NCBI GenBank assembly: GCA_025174535.1
Contig: JALBUN010000048.1
Location: 1,922,001 to 1,986,000 of the forward strand
From: Cantharellus purpuraceus
Lineage: Eukaryota; Basidiomycota; Agaricomycetes; Cantharellales; Hydnaceae
Reading direction: 5' to 3'
DNA length: 64,000 nucleotides
This document shows, piece by piece, positions 11,531 through 21,356 of the stretch. The position numbers were made by a program, and so were the translations under genes. The notes beneath the pieces are model-generated. The model made no database searches, was not told the DNA's origin, and worked only from the letters and a program-made list of their open reading frames with translations. Each line of letters begins with the position of its first letter. Position 1 is the stretch's first letter.

Positions 11531-12765
11531 GGAAAGAATCTAATTGGCTATCAGATTTGACAATCAATTGACAATTGACATGTCCAGGTCTTTGAGCTTG
11601 TATCTGTCCTGTGCCAAGTGCCATGCGCTACGTGACACAATCATTAAGCCATTCGTGACCTCGCAATAAGCTGAATTGGCAGTTACTCACATATAACCGC
11701 GCTCAAAGACCTTCCACGCTCGGAGAGCATTGGGACTAGGCGACAACGCCTTGTGTATGGCATCTCTCGAAATTCGCAACTCTTCTGTCATCTCCGCCAG
11801 CACCTGTAAGGGTCCCTTGCTTTCAATCTGCCCCCGCGTGTAGATATAATTTCCCCTTTCTCCTGCTAGCTCCTCCTTGTGAAATCTATTAGGCCTCGCT
11901 TCAGATTATAGCCCGGGTGACAGCAGGAGAAACACCAACGATATAAGATCATTCGTCAAGCAGATCCAGAAGTTCATGTCAGGCGTAGCCTGGATATACT
12001 CCATGAGATCAACTCCGCTCGACTTTGTGAATATCTGGAAAGAAAATCCGGTCGCCACTCCTGTACGCTCGCGAACGAACCATGAGAATCGTTGTATACC
12101 ACGAATCAGAGGCAGCCGCTCTAGTTCAGGCTCGACACACGAGGAGGTGACAAATTCGAATGTCGAAGATATGATGGAGTTGGCGCAGAGGGGATCGTAG
12201 AAGTCCCACATACGCATAAGGACTTCGACAAGTGCATCGAGGACAGGATCCAGTTGTGGCTGACCACTCAAAAAAAGTAACTCGAACACGCTAAAAGAGC
12301 TAGGGTGCTTTGGCGCCATGTCATCCACGTATATGAGGAACCTGTCCTTCACTGTTACCACGACGCATTGGCATTGTTTCAGAAACGGGTCACATACCAA
12401 TTGTACAAGGCTATATTCTTCTTTTCGGAGAGACTACGGTCATGGTAGGCGACCTGTACCTTGAATCAGTCCCAAAGCTGGGTGACAGCATAAATCAGGA
12501 TTGTGTATACCTCTATCAGGCTACTAGCGAGGTGAAGAGTCCGCTGAAGCTGTCGACAAGTCAAGTTTCTTGTTTCCATTTCTGCCTGCATGTAATCTTC
12601 GAGTTCCTGGTTGGTAAGGTCAAAGTCCAGCGGATCAAATGCGGCGTCAGACAAGAATGCTTTTATAATGGAAGCCTTGACATCTGGAAGAAACACATGT
12701 AGGACTCCACGCTGTGGGTAAAGTCAATGTCACGTACCCAGGTTGTTTGAGACCGCAACTTGGAG
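11530..12765 (-). repeat. Tandem duplication unit, left copy
   Basis: Direct repeat of 14700-15912, offset by 3148 bp over most of its length. Identity is essentially complete from about 11947 to 12400, slightly lower (scattered substitutions) at 11690-11946, and clearly lower in the last exon and 3' UTR (11530-11690). It ends abruptly in exon 1 at about 12765. Confidence 0.9.
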
Positions 12766-12810
12766 ATCTGTATCAAGACTCGCAGCAGATTGGTGGGTTG
12801 AGCTGCTCAT
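11564..12810 (-). CDS. TRI5-like sesquiterpene synthase, copy 2
   Basis: Predicted class I sesquiterpene cyclase of the trichodiene-synthase-like family common in Agaricomycetes; substrate expected to be farnesyl diphosphate, product unknown. Six exons can be followed. Exon 1 starts MSSSTHQSAASLDT at 12808-12810. Exon 2 holds FDPLDFDLTNQELEDYM. A short exon 3 contains AYHDRSLSEKKNIALYN. Exon 4 carries the aspartate-rich segment LIYVDDMAPKHP and GQPQLDPVLDALVEVL. The NSE-type triad begins NDLIS at the exon 4/5 junction and continues with KEELAGE in exon 5. Exon 6 ends DRYKLKDLDMSIVN (stop at 11564-11566). About 330 residues, normal for the family. All reading frames connect with GT-AG introns. 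The intron after NDLIS needs the donor GTTGGT at about 11955. The second half of the DDxxD motif is degenerate (DDMAP). Its promoter lacks the TATA box seen in copy 3. Confidence 0.82.
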
Positions 12811-13049
12811 CGGTGACGACTCGGGAGTGTTTACAGTAGCGGGATCAAGGTTTGAAGTTTATTGGTAGAGGATAGAAGTGTGCTTTTGGCTGAGGATAAA
12901 GGTGTGCTTTTGGCTGCTGTTACACCTTCTGGAGTCTTCCAAGTCGACTTCATAGATCCAATCTAAATACATAGTTCTCCGGAATCGGACACAGTGGTAA
13001 TAAAAGACTGGTAGACTGGTAAAGTATAGGCGATCAAGATGAATGGCAC

Positions 13050-13172
13050 GGCTAGATGAGAGCGGAGGTAGTTGAACAGCATAATAGACGACCAGTATGC
13101 CTAGGTGAGAGTGGAGGTGGTTGAACAGCATGGTAGATGACCGGTATGCCTAGATGAGAGCGGAGGTGGCTG
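13050..13172. repeat. 49-bp tandem repeat, about 2.5 units
   Basis: Units start near 13051, 13100 and 13149, each containing GAGAGYGGAGGTRGTTGAAC (third unit incomplete). Units differ by a few substitutions. No similar array was noticed in the copy 3 upstream region. Confidence 0.85.
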
Positions 13173-13599
13173 TCACAGTTCCACAGAGACTGGTACGCTC
13201 CCTTATGTCATTAATACAAACAAATCAGATATCCTCAAAGCCCGGACCGAGTGGACAAGACGAGTGCAAACCTGACCTTCGCAAGACTTCCCAGTAAATG
13301 TATCAATGCCCTGACACACAGGGGCAGGACTCATTCATTGACTCTGGTGTGGGAGTGATATACAAGGTTTTCACGTCGGAGCACAGTTGTTCATCATCAA
13401 GAAATTCGCTCTCCGCAACTCCAACAATTTTCTCGCAGTCCTACATGCCGTTAATCCTCTGAGAATTAAGGTGGCTATGGAAATGAGTGCATGTTGAGAG
13501 ACAGTATACAATTGAAATAGCGCACTGAAGTGAAGCTTGAAGAGGACTCGGGGTTTGGGTCTTGAAGGAATCCAGTCGGCGTGTATGCTTGACTGCATC

Positions 13600-14023
13600 C
13601 TAGAACACAGTGGATCCTCCTACTATAGCAGTGACCAAGCTCCTAGTCCACGATCGTGACAGTAGGCCGGCAGTTAGAAGCATCCGAGTCTCTTCAAGTT
13701 TCCCCCAAAACTTATAGAAAGTCCAATGTTCACGTTCAGCCACGAGTTCTTTCTCCTGGCATGCGAATGAGACATCCACATAAGGGATCGAAGTTTGTTG
13801 AGCCTCGTACGCGATCTCGGAGTTCGCTGGCATGTTGAACATCGGTGTTGTGTTTAGCGCCATATACATAGCAGCAGGCGCCTTATTCTTAATTCTAGAA
13901 GCTCCAGCATCACGGAAGGGTTCTAAATTCGGGCCGGTTCGCCTGTAAGCGGCAAGTTGAGGATGGCGCAGGTGCGGGTTAGTGAATGCGTCATAATAGA
14001 AGTAAGTATGAGCAGATAGAAAC
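13600..14023 (-). CDS. Unassigned open frame between terpene synthase copies
   Basis: An uninterrupted minus-strand frame of about 140 codons without recognisable domain. Fragments read YYDAFTNPHLRHPQLAAYRR, GPNLEPFRDAG and VDVSFACQEKELVAEREHWT. There is a methionine at 13869, and a possible further exon (EKIVGVAESEFLDDEQLC) lies at about 13375-13430. Amino-acid composition looks protein-like. It could be a real gene fragment, a relic inside the duplicated region, or chance. I do not recognise a family. Confidence 0.2.
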
Positions 14024-14699
14024 TACGAGACTGTTCATTTCAACCCCTTCACGTTAACATAAGTACCCATCCAAACCCCAAGTCACGACATATAACAATA
14101 CCCTTTCAGCCTCGATCCGCGCGCGAGAAGAAGCGGATTGAACGCCATGTCAAGACAACATACCGAGTGCTGCTCTTTTATATTTCTACCTGCGGCGACC
14201 ACTCGTCCGGGTGCCAGTCTGCTTTGCAGCAGAGCGTTTACAGCATCAGATCTTCAGACGTCGAACACAATCAGTTGGATTGCACAAATGAGGAGTGATC
14301 ATACCTCTCACCGGACTGTGAGCGGAAAATGGCTCCTGGGCAGTCGGGCTGATTGGGGATGACCAGGGAGGTAAGGAGCCCCTAAGAGCCCGGCCTTCTC
14401 TTTCAATGCCGTTCAGGTATCACACGTGTAGTGACCACCATAGATGTATCCTGAGATCGTTTAAAATGATGGGAAAAAAATTTTGTGGATGAAGTATTAT
14501 GAAGAGCATCCTGCTGGATACATTCCAATTAATCTCTACCAGTATACCAGTGGTACACACACGAAACAGTGGGAACTACTATTATCTAACAACTCTGCGC
14601 TCTAGAAAGAGTATTGCATGTCAAGATGTCTAGTGTGTACATTGTCTGAGTATTAGAACATCGAAAGTTAATACAATAAGGAGAGTAGTAAGATAAATG

Positions 14700-15912
14700 A
14701 AAAGAAATCTAATTGGTCTTCCGGCAACTCAGATATCCAGGTCTTCGAGTTTGTACCTATCCTGTGCCAAGTGCCACCCACTACATTGCAACACAATCAT
14801 TGAGTGAGGCTCGTAAGGCTGAGTTGAAGGTTACTCACATGTAACCACGCTCAAAGACCTTCCACGCTCGGAGAGCATTGGGACTAGGCGACAACGCCTT
14901 GTGTATGGCATCTCTCGAAATTCGCAACTCCTCTGTCACCTCCGCCAGCACCTGTAAGGGTCCCTTGCTTTCAATCTGCCCCCGCGTGTAGATATAATTT
15001 GTCCTTTCTCCTGCTAGCTCCTCCTTGTGAAATCTATTAGACTTCGCTTCAGATTATAGTCCGGGTGACAGCAAGAGAAACACCAACGAAATAAGATCAT
15101 TCGTCAAGCAGATCCAGAAGTTCATGTCAGGCGTAGCCTGGATATACTCCATGAGATCAACTCCGCTCGACTTTGTGAATATCTGGAAAGAAAATCCGGT
15201 CGCCACTCCTGTACGCTCGCGAACGAACCATGAGAATCGTTGTATACCACGAATCAGAGGCAGCCGCTCTAGTTCAGGCTCGACACACGAGGAGGTGACA
15301 AATTCGAATGTCGAAGATATGATGGAGTTGGCGCAGAGGGGATCGTAGAAGTCCCACATACGCATAAGGACTTCGACAAGTGCATCGAGGACAGGATCCA
15401 GTTGTGGCTGACCACTCAAAAAAAGTAACTCGAACACGCTAAAAGAGCTAGGGTGCTTTGGCGCCATGTCATCCACGTATATGAGGAACCTGTCCTTCAC
15501 TGTTACCACGACGCATTGGCATTGTTTCAGAAACGGGTCACGTACCAATTGTACAAGGCTATATTCTTCTTTTCGGAGAGACTACGGTCATGGTAGGCGG
15601 CCTGTACCTTGAATCAGTCCCAAAGCTGGGTGACAGCATAAATCAAGATTGTGTATACCTCTATCAGGCTACTAGCGAGATGAAGAGTCCGCTGAAGCTG
15701 TCGACAAGTCAAGTTTCTTGTTTCCATTTCTGCCTGCATGTAATCTTCGAGTTCCTGGTTGGTAAGGTCAAAGTCCAGCGGATCAAATGCGGCGTCAGAC
15801 AAGAATGCTTTTATAATGGAAGCCTTGGCATCTGCAAGAGACACATGTAGGACTCCACGCTGTGGGTAAAGTCAATGTCACGTACCCAGGTTGTTTGAGA
15901 CCGCAACTTGGG
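14700..15912 (-). repeat. Tandem duplication unit, right copy
   Basis: Partner of 11530-12765. The left border is at the shared 3' UTR string TCTAATTGG near 14708. The right border lies inside exon 1 after GCAACTTGG, where the two genes suddenly differ. Confidence 0.9.
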
Positions 15913-15958
15913 AATGTACACCACGACTCGGTGTGGATAGATGAGTTGAACTGCCCAT
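14730..15958 (-). CDS. TRI5-like sesquiterpene synthase, copy 3
   Basis: Second intact-looking copy with the same six-exon plan as copy 2. Exon 1 starts MGSSTHLSTPSRGVHS at 15956-15958 and differs strongly from copy 2, while exons 2 to 5 are almost identical, including LIYVDDMAPKHP and the intron-split NDLIS / KEELAGE triad. The last exon ends DRYKLEDLDI with stop at 14730-14732. About 330 residues. A clear TATATAAG lies on the minus strand at 16042-16048, about 85 bp upstream of the ATG. Expected to cyclise farnesyl diphosphate; product not predictable. Of the three copies this is the best candidate for an expressed gene. Confidence 0.85.
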
Positions 15959-17139
15959 TGGTGTTCTTTAGAATGGAAGGATTAAGGGTTGAAATGTGTT
16001 GTTAACTGCTGTTGCACCTTCTCGAGTACTCTGAGTCGTCTTATATACCCCCAATCCAGGTACATTTGACACAGTAAATAAGCTGGTAGGTTGGTGAACT
16101 TGAAAAACAGGCGGTAAAGCATAAGGGGAGGTACCCGCCGGCACAGCATGATTCAAAAATGCTGGCATGCTACCGCAACTACTGAAATATCGATCTCAAT
16201 TGTCCGTACCGGGCTTGAGGAAGAGCACAAAATTATAGCTTTCGCGTATCGACATCCTGCGTACACGGCAACCTACACTCACTTCGGCATGACAGCACAA
16301 CCGAGCAGGGCCATCGATCGACTGATAGATCCGCTGTCCCACAACGAGGTGCATCACTGAGGATCAGTCCACGTATGGTACCCCGCAATTCAGCTCGGCT
16401 CCGGCTACTGAGCTAAAGCCGAACCCGGCAAATCCGATCCCGCTCCAAATTCTTCCATTATGGAAATCCAAGGGGCTTGATTCAACAGCCTACGGAAAGT
16501 TCCCGGGCCGGCATTGGTTTCGTTTGCAAGGACAACTACTGTAAGTAACCGGGTCAGCCTCGGTGCAATAAGGCTGTACCGTTCGTGGATGAAGCATCAA
16601 TGCATCATGACTCAAGAGTAATTCACATAGAGAGGCTTTGACCGTCGTCGACTCAACTACAACTCTCAGTCCGAGTCTCAACAAACACTGAAACTGGTTT
16701 GCTATCATCAAACACTGGCAGCTCCTGCGATCAAGATCACCACAAGACAACGTGTCTGGTGACTGCATGACGATCTGCAGTGTGTAATTTGTCAACTTTC
16801 GTCCCCTGGAAAGCATGATAACTCTCCTGAAAGCAGGCGCTAGAAAGTACGTATTACGCCTATAAGGCAGCGTGCACTGACTATTTGCCTAGAGGCTTGT
16901 TGTGAGAGTATTGCAGAAGTCTGTTTTCGTCTTTATGTCTCTTCTCTGTGTCATTCCCCGTGCCAATGGGACTACATCTTGTTAATTCGGTTACAATCTA
17001 GCTCAGCCTCGCTGAGAGAGTTGCATTCTTTTCAAGACTCTTACCTGATATGCACTTCCTTGACACCCGCCTGCCATTCATCAATCTATTTAATGGACCT
17101 TTGAGACACTTAGGATTTCGTGCTCCCCTGGAATCTCTC
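15959..17139. other. Intergenic region, divergent terpene synthase and GH92 promoters
   Basis: Nearly 1.2 kb holding the copy 3 promoter on the left and the GH92 promoter on the right. The open stretch at 16490-16816 (minus) shows nothing recognisable. Confidence 0.5.
16042..16048 (-). promoter_or_regulatory. TATA box of terpene synthase copy 3
   Basis: Reads TATATAAG on the minus strand about 85 bp before the copy 3 start codon. The aligned position of copy 2 (12948-12957) reads TCTATGAAG, so the box is not conserved. Confidence 0.6.
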
Positions 17140-20100
17140 ATGTCTCTGAAATCTGTCACTCTGGGGCTGTTGCTTTCGCTGACGGTACTATGTGATGCCA
17201 TCGATACTCGCATGAAGAATAATGATGTCGGCAGCTTGGTCAACCTGTTCATCGGCACTACGAACGGCGGTCATGTATTCCCTGGTGCATCGTTAATGGT
17301 ATAGTATGATTACTCCTACATTAACCATCATGCACAGGGGCCACACTTCCCCATGGAATGGCCAAAGCGGGTTTAGACACTGACTCCCCTGGAAATGTAT
17401 GTCATCCTGCATTTGTTCCAAATAAATTATCCACAGCATCGTTTGTTATAGCAAGCTGGTTATGACGCTGACCCCAGGTTTAATGCTGTTGGTTTCAGCC
17501 AATTGCATGATGACGGCACCGGTGGTGTATGATTCTCTCGCCCTCTGTTGTGTTCAATAATAATCAATCTGATTTTATTGTCTTTAGGGGCCATCGCTGT
17601 CCAACTTCAAGTTATGGCCCTTCGTATCCTGTGACGGTGGCCTAACGGGCTGCAAGACCTCGCTCGAATCACGCAAAGTTCCTCGCAAGGTTCTTGCTGA
17701 CGGTACCGATCCCTCGTACATCTATTTCACCCTGTCAGTACTAAACGGGGTGCCCAGGTTCTGCTGATGACGCTGGATCACCTGGCTACTTCTCCAGTAA
17801 CCTTGTAAGCCTCATCATCTTGTCATCCTGAGATGTTCTTTATGCTCCCCGCACATAGTCCACTGGTGTTCGCGCAGAAATGACCATCACTCGTCGAACT
17901 GCTCTCCATCGCTACACTTTCCCTCCCGCTTCGACTATGCCGCGTCTCCTTCTTGACGTCACTAACGACGGTCAACGATTCAATCTCAACCCCTCCCTCA
18001 GTATCGCTCCATCTACTGGTAAGGCACAAATGAGTTATCAAATTACCTGTCTTGAATAAATCGTTAGGCCGTTTGACTGGTGGGGGCACCTTTTTTGGGT
18101 CATTCGGCCCAGGAACCTATCCTGCGTTTGTATGCGTTGATTTTCAGGGAGAGGGATATTCTTTCACGGCCCCGACGGAGTTTGGCGTGTGGATGAACGA
18201 CATTGTCCAACCAAATGCAACTACTTTGGACACTTTCGGTATGCAACTCTCAGTAGCCTTCAGTCATGCAGCTCATCACTGTCTTCTCCTGACCTCGTAC
18301 ACGTTCTCTAGCAAACGAAGAGGGAGGCATCCTGGGGTTTCCCCCTAACCCAAATAATGCGACTGCAACATCCATCCTGGCTCGTGTTGGCATCTCGCTT
18401 ATTTCTGCGGCACAAGCGTGTTCCAATGCAGAGTCTGAGATCCCCGAGTTTGACTTTGAACTTGTCCAAAGCGCTGCTCGCGCCTCGTGGAATGAATTGC
18501 TAGGGAGAGTTCAGGTGGACACAAACAATGTGGATCCGGAAATCACTGAATTGTTGTATTCTTCGGTGAGTTGTATGATCCTCTCGTATCGTCAACACAA
18601 CCGGTTCTTAAATTTTATACAGCTATATAGAACTCACATCGCTCCTGCTGACTGTAGGGAATGCAGGCCCAGGACTCCATCATTAGCTGATTTGATGTCT
18701 ACCAGACACGGACGAGAATCCTCGTTGGAAATCAACAGAGCCTTACTACGATTCTTTCTACTGCAACGTGCGACTCCACCTTGTGCTAAGTTATTGACTC
18801 ATATAACCATACGAGTGTTGCTGTCTCGTAATTTTTCAGTGGGATACCTACCGCACACTATACCCTCTGATGTCGTTACATGATCCGGTCACATTTTCAA
18901 AGATTGTACGCGGTATGATCAACATCCAGCAGCATGAAGGTTTATCCTTCACTGTTTGAAATGAATTGCAATGGGGATTGACCACTATAGCTTAGGCTGG
19001 CTGCCTGAATGTCGAAGCGCGACTGTCCAGCAGTCCGTTCAGGGTGGTAGTAGTACGTTCTTGCGGCTGTCTGATATTATACCGGTCGCTCACGTCTGAG
19101 AATACCTTGATTGGCAGATGCGGATCCGATCCTCGGCGAATTTTTTGTCAAGTGCGCACTAGTCAATATCCAGACTAACGTTCAACTGTGACCGTCGCGT
19201 CTCAGATTCCATGCCCAGGTAGCTTCACTAAATGTATCCGCTGATGATCTCTATGCGGCATTAGTTGTTGATGCAGAGGACCAACCACCTGATTGGGACT
19301 TTCAAGGCAGGGAAACGACTCTTTGGAAGCAGTTCGGTAAGCGCATTGATCCATAAAGCAAATTCGTGGTTCGGGACTGACTTTTTTGAGAAGGTTACCT
19401 GCCATTCGACATCATCGAAGATGGTGGAACAAGTACGCGACAGGTGTCTCGAGCTTTGGAGGTGTGTGGCCAGCTGTCATTTTCGAGTTGCATGCTAAAT
19501 TGGCGTCGTCCTTGCACGTGTAGTACGCATTTGACGACTTTGCAATATCGCAAGTGGCCAAGCTTCTTGGGAAAGCAGACGCTGCTGAAAAGGTTGTGAT
19601 ACCGTTCTTAATATCCAGTGCGAGAATAATACTCAATGCTATTCGAACAGTACGCAGCGAGAGCTGGAAACTTTGTAAACAATTGTAAGAACGCCTGAAA
19701 TACTTATGATAGCCATTTATATGCCCACTCGGCAGGGAATTCGTCCATTCTACTTCCAGGCGCCAATGGCATCAGAGGTTTCATGCAGGTGTGACGTGGT
19801 ACGAGGCGAGTAGAACCAATCGCTAATTCTCTCTCAAGCTTCGTAATTCGGACAAATCCTTCACTTTCACTGATCCTCGTCACTGCTCCGTAAATGATCC
19901 CACGCATTCTACATGTTATCTTAATGCGAACGACCACGATGGCTTTTATGAGTCGTCACCTGTCGTCGTGCGTAATCATGTCAGCCTTTGTCGTCCATCT
20001 CATACTAAGCTAGTCTTCTCCTAGTATTCTCAGGTATTACTGATCCTATTTTAAATGACATCCACCAAATCTGACAAGTGGCGTAGTACGTACCTCAGGA

Positions 20101-20887
20101 TACTGCCAAGCTAATGGAGCTCCAAGGAGGTCGTCAAAAATTCATAGATAGGTTGAACATCATCTTTGATCAAGTCAGTGTCTTCTGTTCTGTGTATATA
20201 CGTCCTCATTGTTTTTTGATCAGAATTACTTTGACGCCACCGATGAGCCTTCGATGCAAATACCTTTCATGTATCACTACGCTGATCGTCCGGGCCTCAG
20301 CACTCAGCGCAGTCGGCAGGTAATCAGTGCGGACTTCAACACGACTTTCAGTGGTTTACCAGGCAACGATGGTCAGTACGAACGGTCTCCCTTATGTGCT
20401 AGAGAGTCTCATTATTCTAGATCAGATTCCGGTGTGCTATCTTACGCGGTGTCTTACATCTGTATTCAACATAACCACTGTAGGTGCCATGGCCTCATAC
20501 GCATTCTTCTTCCTCGCGGGTCTATACCCCGTCCCAGCTACAAGACAATACCTACTGTCATCCCCCTACTTTCCAAAAATTTCGTTCTTCAATCCGCTCT
20601 ATAATACGACGACGACCATCGTTGCCAAAAATTTTCGTGGTAACCCAGCTTCTGGCATCGGAGGGACAGTCTTTGTGAAGGTTCGTCTGTTGCGAGTGAG
20701 ATGTGATATCCTCACGGATGTTTGCCTCCAGGGCGTCAAAATAAACGGCGTACCTTGGAAATCTAACTGTTACATCGAATTTGATGCATTTGTATCCGGG
20801 GGAACGATAGAATTGGATCTTACAGACAGCATCACAGAGAAGTGTGGAGAGTTGCCGCCATCACTTTCTACTGGGGGCTTCGATTAG
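17140..20887 (+). CDS. GH92 family alpha-1,2-mannosidase, secreted
   Basis: Calcium-dependent exo-alpha-mannosidase of glycoside hydrolase family 92. It starts with a signal peptide (MSLKSVTLGLLLSLTVLCDA). Next come GSLVNLFIGTTNGGHVFPG and, after an intron from about 17285, ATLPHGMAKAGLDTDSPGN. Then AGYDADPRFNAVGFSQLHDD with GTGG, and SNFKLWPFVSCDGGLTGCKT. The catalytic-domain motifs follow: CNWDTYRTLYPLMSLHD, ADPILGEFFVKF (after an intron), QVAKLLGKADAAEKYAARAG, VYSQ/YVPQDTAKLMELQGG and SYAFFFLAGLYPVPATRQY. It ends TGGFD at 20885-20887. More than ten short introns, so exon edges are approximate. An in-frame ATG at 17050 exists, but the signal peptide supports 17140. Likely trims mannans or N-glycans outside the cell or in the secretory pathway. 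Confidence 0.88.
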
Positions 20888-20900
20888 GGGGCTTCGATTA
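20873..20900 (+). repeat. 14-bp tandem duplication spanning the GH92 stop codon
   Basis: GGGGGCTTCGATTA occurs twice in succession. The stop codon TAG falls at the end of the first unit, so the second unit is untranslated. Confidence 0.9.
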
Positions 20901-21356
20901 GGGCAAAGTTTCGTACCACATTCTCAAGGACTTATACACACTTTAACCCGTGGGACGTAAGAGATTCTTAGCTATTGATATGGGCAAAGGCAACGGGGAA
21001 ATCTTTAACGAATAATTGACTCTTGTTACACGGATTACAGACGGCTACGGCCATTTAAATGTTGCAGGGAAAAGGAGTTAGAAGCATGTGAGCCACAACA
21101 GGAAATATAACAACCGAGCAGAGGGCAGGCACTTCAACATAAGCTCAAGTAGAATAGACAATCTCCCTGCCATCACGCAATAAAAACAAAACTCTGAAGT
21201 CAGAGTCTATAGCGCCTGTTGACGCGCTAGCTCTATACCATCCCTCAGCTCTTCACTGTGTAAGTCGGTGGTGAGCCGTATAGGAACCAGATGATGGATT
21301 TCTTGTAGTGACGAATGGTCCGAGTCATGCGGGATGACCGAAAGTAAGATGAAGTC
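20888..21356. other. Convergent intergenic region
   Basis: Spacer between the 3' ends of the GH92 and arrestin-like genes. No gene or structured element was noticed. Confidence 0.5.

Larger units (their letters stand above)
12811..14729. other. Spacer between terpene synthase copies 2 and 3
   Basis: About 1.9 kb with a 49-bp tandem repeat (13050-13172), a smaller duplicated GTGTGCTTTTGGCTG (about 12888-12919), and an unassigned minus-strand open frame at 13600-14023. The copy 2 promoter occupies roughly 12811-13000 and is alignable but diverged from the copy 3 promoter. Confidence 0.6.

Noticed and set aside
10760..15958. A full biosynthetic gene cluster around the terpene synthases
   Set aside because: No cytochrome P450, transporter, transferase or regulator is recognisable next to the array; neighbours are MTHFR and a GH92 enzyme, so only the synthases can be supported.
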